DNA of 34,898 nucleotides from Agromyces sp. Marseille-P2726 (GTDB lineage: Bacteria; Actinomycetota; Actinomycetes; Actinomycetales; Microbacteriaceae): positions 1 to 34,898 of the forward strand of contig NZ_CADDWM010000008.1 in the NCBI RefSeq assembly GCF_902809835.1. Reading direction: 5' to 3'. This document shows, piece after piece, positions 29,304-34,898 of this stretch (positions within the stretch are counted from its first letter, which is position 1; every line of letters starts with the position of its first letter). A program made the translations under genes and the position numbers. The notes beneath the pieces are model-generated. The model was not told where the DNA came from, ran no database searches, and was given only the letters and a program-made list of their open reading frames with translations.

Positions 29304-29924
29304 ATGCCGAACGAGCTCATCACCGTCGGTCGGGAGTGGTTCGCTCGCGACCCGGTCGAACTCAGCCCCCTGCTGCTCGGCGCGGTGCTCGGGTACGCGA
29401 GCGAGGACGGGCGCGTCGCGGTGCGCATCTCGGAGGTGGAGGCGTATCGGGGGGCCGGCGAGGATCCCGGCTCGCACTCGTTCCGTGGCAAGACCCGGCG
29501 CAACGCCGTGATGTGGGGTGAGGCGGCGCACCTGTACACGTACTTCACCTACGGGATGCACACGTGCCTCAATATCGTGGCGGGGCAGCCGGGCCCCTCG
29601 GCGGGCATCCTCCTGCGCGGCGGCACCGTCGTCGATGGAATCGACCTCGCCCGTGAACGGCGGGCCCGGGCCTCCGACCGCGACCCCGCACGCGGGCCGG
29701 CGCGCCTCGCGGGGGCGCCGGGGGGGCCGCCCTCGGCCGGCGGGTCGGACCTCCTCGCTCCGCCGTTCTCCATCGAGGTGCGGTCGGTGCCGGTGCCGTG
29801 GGCGAACGGGCCGCGTACCGGTGTCAGCGGCGCCGGCGGGGGATCAGCGTACCCGTGGCGGTTCTGGATCCCCGGGGATCCCGGGGTTTCGGTGTATCGA
29901 CGGCACTCTCGCTCGCACGACTGA
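29304..29924 (+). CDS. mpg: 3-methyladenine DNA glycosylase (Aag/MPG family)
   Basis: A 206-residue base-excision enzyme removing alkylated purines. The catalytic Glu is E46 in ISEVEAYRG, the YTYFTYGMHTCLNIV segment (78-92) and the C-terminal PWRFWIPGDPGVSVYR segment (184-199) are diagnostic. Residues about 131-150, usually a helix in this family, read as a Gly/Pro/Ala-rich stretch (GPARLAGAPGGPPSAGGSDL), a local oddity. It lies 8 nt after argH and is probably transcribed with it; the SD is weak. Its stop codon is inside a bidirectional hairpin. Confidence 0.92.
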   Translation: MPNELITVGREWFARDPVELSPLLLGAVLGYASEDGRVAVRISEVEAYRGAGEDPGSHSFRGKTRRNAVMWGEAAHLYTYFTYGMHTCLNIVAGQPGPSAGILLRGGTVVDGIDLARERRARASDRDPARGPARLAGAPGGPPSAGGSDLLAPPFSIEVRSVPVPWANGPRTGVSGAGGGSAYPWRFWIPGDPGVSVYRRHSRSHD

Positions 29925-29949
29925 CGGCCCGCGGCGTGCCAGCCGTCAG
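29921..29949. terminator. Bidirectional stem-loop containing both convergent stop codons
   Basis: CTGACGGC (29921-29928) and GCCGTCAG (29942-29949) form a perfect 8-bp stem with a 13-nt loop. The TGA of mpg (29922-29924) and the TGA of the leftward gene (29948-29946) are at matching places in the two arms. It probably terminates both transcripts. Confidence 0.65.
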
Positions 29950-30548
29950 CGCAGCGCGAGGTGCACGACGAGGGCCGCGGCGCAGGCCCAGATGAGACTG
30001 GCGAACGTGCCGATGATGAACCGCTCGCGTGCCTCGGGCGCCTCGAGCTCGGTGAACCGTCCGACGCCCTTCACGGCGACCACGATCGCGAGGCCCTCGG
30101 GGAATCCCGCGATGATCGTTCCTGCGGCACCGATGCGCTCGAGCACGCCGATCGTGAGCCCGCCTCGAAGCACCTCGCGGCGGGGGCCCGCGCCGACGCC
30201 CCGCCGTGCCTGCTCGGGTGTGGGACGTTCGGTGACGATGATGCCGCCGTGCAGGCCGGGAGCGACCGTGCCGCCCATGGCGAGGTCGAGTGCGGTCGCC
30301 GCCGCGGGGCTGCCGCCGAAGACCGCCGCGGTGAACGCGAGGATCGTGACGAGCGGTGCGAAGCCGGGGTGCGCGACATCGGGGATGGCGGCGGCCGCGA
30401 GGATCGCGATGCCGAGCGCGCCGGCCGCGAACCAGAGGAACGGTGCGCGGGGCCGGAGGAACGCGGCCACCGAGAGGCCGGCCGCAGCGGTCAGTGCGAG
30501 GAGGAGTGCGACCCACGTGGTCGCTTCGGCGACGGCGGCGAGGCTCAC
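29946..30548 (-). CDS. Multi-pass membrane protein downstream of satD
   Basis: A 200-residue hydrophobic protein with about five membrane segments (roughly 11-31, 36-55, 63-90, 130-160, 176-197) and one hydrophilic loop (about 104-128) rich in Arg, Pro and Gly. The segment KGVGRFTELEAPEARERFIIGTFASLIWA looks conserved-like but I cannot name a family. The GTG start at 30548 has a strong GGGAAGGGAG upstream. It lies 73 nt after the SatD gene and is most likely its operon partner. No catalytic motif is visible. The DUF3307 partner that accompanies SatD in many bacteria does not seem to match this protein. Confidence 0.8.
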   Translation of the reverse strand: MSLAAVAEATTWVALLLALTAAAGLSVAAFLRPRAPFLWFAAGALGIAILAAAAIPDVAHPGFAPLVTILAFTAAVFGGSPAAATALDLAMGGTVAPGLHGGIIVTERPTPEQARRGVGAGPRREVLRGGLTIGVLERIGAAGTIIAGFPEGLAIVVAVKGVGRFTELEAPEARERFIIGTFASLIWACAAALVVHLALR

Positions 30549-30621
30549 GGTGCTCCCTTCCCTGCCGCGATCGCTCCGTCACGGCTCCGAGCAGTGTAGC
30601 GACGGGCGACGACGTGCCGGA

Positions 30622-31245
30622 TCAGGCCGTCGCGCTCGTCGCCGATTCGTGGTCGAGTTGTTCGAGCAGGTGCTCGAGCGCGGGGCGCGCATCCTCCTCG
30701 GCGCGCCACATCGCGGCCTTGAGTCGGGCGCTCACCGCCGCGGCGCTCACGTCGAGCAGCGCCGCCACGTCCTTCTGCCGATGACCGGCACGCATCAGGT
30801 CGACGACCTCCCAGCCGTGATCGGTGCGTCGCTCGCGGAGCAGGACGAGCAGGCGCAGGAGCGATTCCGCCTCGGCGGCACGGACTGCCGCGGCATCCGA
30901 CCCGCTGCGCAGTGCGAAGCGCCCGTCGGCACGCTTGGCCGAGCCCACCGCCTCGCGGGCCGCGATGAAGGCCGAGCCTGAGGCCTTGCGAGCTGCGTCG
31001 GGCAGCGGCGTGCGGATGTCGCCGACACCGACGCCGACGCTCCACCGGCGGCTCCGGGTGGCGTCGAGGAGGATCCCGAGGGCGGTGTGGGCCGATTCCG
31101 TCACCAGCTGGATCTCGTCGCCCGCCGTCTGGTCGGGAGGGAACACGAGCTGATCTCCGTATCGATCGGCGAGTTCGGCGATGAGGGCGCCCGTTCGATC
31201 CGCGTCCCGACGGCTGGCAACCTGGTCTGCGGTGACGACGAACAT
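30622..31245 (-). CDS. SatD family protein with C-terminal helix-turn-helix
   Basis: A 207-residue cytoplasmic protein resembling the SatD family, named after a gene of the acid-tolerance sat operon of Streptococcus mutans; the biochemical role is unknown. The N-terminal part (about 1-100) includes VTADQVASRR, TAGDEIQLV and the VGVGVGDIRTPL segment. Residues about 156-178 (RQKDVAALLDVSAAAVSARLKAA) read as a helix-turn-helix, so it may bind DNA. The ATG at 31245 follows GGAGGG, which decides against an in-frame start 16 codons upstream. Two inverted repeats cover its promoter, which makes autoregulation plausible. It is divergent from tyrS. Confidence 0.8.
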   Translation of the reverse strand: MFVVTADQVASRRDADRTGALIAELADRYGDQLVFPPDQTAGDEIQLVTESAHTALGILLDATRSRRWSVGVGVGDIRTPLPDAARKASGSAFIAAREAVGSAKRADGRFALRSGSDAAAVRAAEAESLLRLLVLLRERRTDHGWEVVDLMRAGHRQKDVAALLDVSAAAVSARLKAAMWRAEEDARPALEHLLEQLDHESATSATA

Positions 31246-31302
31246 CGCGCCCTCCATGCATGCGGTCTCGGTCTCGCGTGGGCCTGCGGTCAAATCTGCA
31301 GG

Positions 31303-31322
31303 CTTGATCGCAGTAACTCAAG
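31303..31322. promoter_or_regulatory. Inverted repeat operator candidate 1 (overlaps satD -10/start site)
   Basis: On the plus strand CTTGA (31303-31307) and TCAAG (31318-31322) are separated by 10 bp. It overlaps the -10 and predicted start of the satD promoter. It resembles the HspR-type HAIR element but is one base pair shorter. Confidence 0.5.
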
Positions 31323-31349
31323 GATACAACATTGAACCCATCGATTCAA
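31321..31349 (-). promoter_or_regulatory. Predicted satD promoter
   Basis: Minus-strand TTGAAT (31349-31344) and TATCCT (31326-31321) are spaced by 17 nt. The mRNA would start near 31314, about 69 nt before the ATG. Confidence 0.6.
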
Positions 31350-31350
31350 G
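31331..31350. promoter_or_regulatory. Inverted repeat operator candidate 2 (overlaps satD -35)
   Basis: TTGAA (31332-31336) and TTCAA (31345-31349) form a 5-bp inverted repeat, 28 bp centre-to-centre from the first site and with the same TTGA-N10-TCAA pattern. It covers the satD -35. Confidence 0.5.
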
Positions 31351-31383
31351 GCTGCATGCTGAACGACTACCGACACACCCGCT

Positions 31384-31389
31384 GATACT
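31384..31389 (+). promoter_or_regulatory. -10 element for leaderless tyrS mRNA
   Basis: GATACT ends 9 nt before the GTG at 31399. A weak -35 (TGAACG, 31360-31365) is 18 nt upstream. No T-box is present in the 153 nt between satD and tyrS. Confidence 0.5.
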
Positions 31390-31398
31390 CTTGCTGGC

Positions 31399-32700
31399 GT
31401 GTCAGACCCCGTGATCCTCGCGACCCAGCAGAACGACCCCTCATTCGAGGACGTGTGGGAGGAACTCGTCTGGCGCGGCCTCGTGCATGTGTCCACCGAC
31501 CAGGCCGCGCTCAAGGAGCTCCTCGCGGGCGAGCCGATCACGTATTACTGCGGGTTCGATCCCACCGCCCCGAGCCTCCACCTCGGAAACCTCGTGCAGA
31601 TCCTCACGCTGCGGCGCCTGCAGCTGGCAGGCCACCATCCGCTCGGTCTGGTCGGAGGCTCGACCGGGCTCATCGGCGACCCTCGTCCCACCGCCGAGCG
31701 CACCCTCAACACCAAGGAGACCGTCGCCGAGTGGGTCGGCTACCTTCGCAGCCAGATCAGCCGCTTCCTCTCCCGCGAGGGTGACAACGCGGTGCGAATG
31801 GTCAACAACCTCGACTGGACGGCGGACCTCTCGGCCATCGACTTCCTACGCGATATCGGCAAGCACTACCGCGTCGGCACGATGCTGAAGAAGGACGCGG
31901 TCGCCTCGCGCCTGAACTCCGAGGCCGGCATCAGCTACACCGAGTTCAGCTACCAGATCCTGCAGGGCTTCGACTTCCTCGAGCTCTACCGGCAGTACGG
32001 CTGCGTGCTGCAGACCGGCGGGAGCGACCAGTGGGGCAATCTCACGAGCGGCACCGACCTCATCCACAGGGTCGAGGGCGTGCACGTGCATGCGATCGGC
32101 ACTCCGCTCATCACGAACGCCGACGGCACGAAGTTCGGCAAGAGCGAGGGGAATGCCATCTGGCTGGATGCCGCGATGTGCAGCCCGTACCGCTTCTACC
32201 AGTTCTGGCTCAACACCGACGACGCCGATGTGGTGTCGCGGCTGAAGGTCTTCACCTTCCTGACCCGTGAGCGCATCGAAGACCTGGCCGAGTCGGTCGA
32301 ACGGGAGCCGTTCCGGCGCGAGGCCCAGCGCGTGCTCGCCGAAGAGGTGACCACGCTGGTGCATGGGGCGGATGCCACGGCGGCCGTGATGGCGGCATCC
32401 CAGGCGCTGTTCGGGCAGGGCGATCTCGCTTCCCTCGATCCCGACACGCTCGAATCCGCACTGCGCGAGTTGCCGAACACGACCACGTCGCCCGATACCC
32501 CCATCGCGCAGCTGCTCGCCGACACCGGGCTCGTCTCGAGCCAGAGCGAGGGTCGACGCGCGATCGCCCAGGGCGGCGTCTCCCTCGACAACGTACGCGT
32601 CGAGGATGAAACCGCGACCCTCGAGGGCCGTGTCGCACGCGGCGGGATGGCCGTGCTCCGCCGCGGCAAGAAGACCCTTGCCGGCATCTTCGTGGAGTGA
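31399..32700 (+). CDS. tyrS: Tyrosine--tRNA ligase
   Basis: A 433-residue class I synthetase. The HIGH motif is H61-L-G-N64 in PSLHLGN, and the KMSKS equivalent is K245-F-G-K-S249 in GTKFGKSEGN. The tyrosine/tRNA region GGSDQWGN lies between them. The C-terminal S4-like RNA-binding domain includes SQSEGRRAIAQGGVSLDNVRVED. It charges tRNA-Tyr as a dimer. The GTG start is right behind a -10 element and lacks an SD. The gene lies just upstream of the rRNA operon. Confidence 0.97.
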   Translation: MSDPVILATQQNDPSFEDVWEELVWRGLVHVSTDQAALKELLAGEPITYYCGFDPTAPSLHLGNLVQILTLRRLQLAGHHPLGLVGGSTGLIGDPRPTAERTLNTKETVAEWVGYLRSQISRFLSREGDNAVRMVNNLDWTADLSAIDFLRDIGKHYRVGTMLKKDAVASRLNSEAGISYTEFSYQILQGFDFLELYRQYGCVLQTGGSDQWGNLTSGTDLIHRVEGVHVHAIGTPLITNADGTKFGKSEGNAIWLDAAMCSPYRFYQFWLNTDDADVVSRLKVFTFLTRERIEDLAESVEREPFRREAQRVLAEEVTTLVHGADATAAVMAASQALFGQGDLASLDPDTLESALRELPNTTTSPDTPIAQLLADTGLVSSQSEGRRAIAQGGVSLDNVRVEDETATLEGRVARGGMAVLRRGKKTLAGIFVE

Positions 32701-32767
32701 TGTCCGCGCCCGCGTCCGAGCTCGGAATCGGTGATCGCGCGCGACACGCCCGGGATGCGATCGTGAT

Positions 32768-32796
32768 TTGCAGGTACCCGCAGTTCGACGTAAAGT
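32768..32796 (+). promoter_or_regulatory. Predicted rRNA operon promoter
   Basis: TTGCAG (32768-32773) and TAAAGT (32791-32796) are 17 nt apart, with a predicted start near 32803 and a leader of about 365 nt before mature 16S. Confidence 0.6.
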
Positions 32797-32955
32797 AGTC
32801 ATCCGTTGCCCCAAAGGTGCGAAAGAGCCAGGCGCTCATCGGCCTCAAGTGGAACGGTTTCCAAGCTCTCGAAGAGATCCTTCTTCGACTCGCTTGAAGC
32901 ATTCGGACGCGTCCCTCGGGATGGCCGGATGAAACGAACGAACAGCCTCGGATGA

Positions 32956-32971
32956 GGCGCCCGACGGCGCC
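32956..32971 (+). promoter_or_regulatory. boxB-like hairpin in the rrn leader
   Basis: GGCGCC (32956-32961) and GGCGCC (32966-32971) pair around CGAC, about 20 nt upstream of boxA. Placement suits an antitermination boxB, but the assignment is by position only. Confidence 0.4.
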
Positions 32972-32990
32972 GACCCGGGTGCGTCCGTTT

Positions 32991-33010
32991 CTTGAGAACT
33001 CAACAGCGTG
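32991..33010 (+). promoter_or_regulatory. boxA antitermination site of the rRNA operon
   Basis: CTTGAGAACTCAACAGCGTG closely matches the actinobacterial rrn boxA (mycobacterial GAACTCAATAG core). NusB/NusE binding here should allow Rho-resistant elongation through the rRNA genes. Confidence 0.75.
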
Positions 33011-33168
33011 CACTATGTTCAATGCCATTTTTTTGAACCTCGTGTTCTTGCCTTTTTTGGGGTGGGGACGGGTTTCCTTTGATTGATGGACAATTTGATT
33101 TTCGAGTCAGTTGTTTCTCTGTCAGAGATCAAATTTCCTGGCGCTCTTCGGGGTGTTGGGGCCAAGTT

Positions 33169-34898
<1,730 letters not shown>

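Larger units (their letters stand above)
32701..33168 (+). promoter_or_regulatory. rRNA operon promoter and leader region (no gene)
   Basis: This 468-nt stretch has no coding gene. It holds the rrn promoter (32768-32796), a GC stem (32956-32971), boxA (32991-33010) and then an AT-richer part with T-runs just before 16S. GGGGCC at 33158-33163 can pair with GGCCCC at 34715-34720 after 16S, a possible part of the RNase III processing stem. Confidence 0.7.

Noticed and set aside
31246..31398. T-box upstream of tyrS
   Set aside because: No T-box core or specifier stem; the -10 is directly before the GTG, leaving no leader.
32701..32766. Terminator of tyrS
   Set aside because: Only a short CCGAGCTCGG palindrome is present; too weak to call.

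Overview
This window is high-GC actinobacterial chromosome. The 16S rRNA gene at the right edge, the gene order (DUF1844-infC-rpmI-rplT-trmH, lhr-nei2, argCJBDFH, tyrS next to an rRNA operon) and the very GC-rich third codon positions point to Microbacteriaceae, perhaps close to Agromyces; I cannot fix the genus by eye. Almost everything is core genome. I see no insertion sequence, prophage, CRISPR array, tRNA gene or toxin-antitoxin pair.

Layout. Positions 1-5050 hold a membrane-anchored Hsp70-like protein (leftward, cut by the window edge), a divergent lipoprotein peptidase-like hydrolase and a PLP-dependent decarboxylase-like enzyme. Positions 5131-11266 hold the large helicase Lhr overlapping the DNA glycosylase Nei2, then a family 2 glycosyltransferase. 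A GC-rich hairpin/repeat cluster separates these from a leftward DUF1844 gene, which is divergent from the IF3-L35-L20 translation operon. IF3 starts at an ATC codon and has a long structured leader. Next come a TrmH-family RNA methyltransferase, a four-gene glutamate-type ABC importer (gluABCD), pheST, and a leftward SDR/epimerase. Positions 22414-29295 hold the arginine operon argC-J-B-D-F-H, in which argR and argG are absent between argF and argH. It is preceded by a short, arginine-rich, apparently leaderless ORF and by mutually exclusive RNA stems, a candidate arginine attenuator. A 3-methyladenine DNA glycosylase follows. A convergent leftward pair (SatD-family protein and a membrane protein) is divergent from tyrS. 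The right end is an rRNA operon: promoter, leader with boxA, complete 16S and the start of the 16S-23S spacer.

How it fits together. The window is dominated by translation (IF3, L35, L20, PheRS, TyrRS, 16S, an RNA methyltransferase), DNA repair (Lhr, Nei2, Mpg) and nitrogen/amino-acid metabolism (glutamate uptake feeding arginine synthesis). A recurring feature is a -10 hexamer 6-9 nt before the start codon, which implies leaderless mRNAs for many genes.

Most interesting are regulatory regions rather than a new multi-gene system: (1) the Arg-rich leader ORF with attenuator-like geometry before argC; (2) the infC leader, where one anti-Shine-Dalgarno segment can pair either with the SD or with an upstream copy of the SD-like sequence, combined with an ATC start; (3) paired 20-bp inverted repeats over the satD promoter. 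All three are predictions from sequence only.
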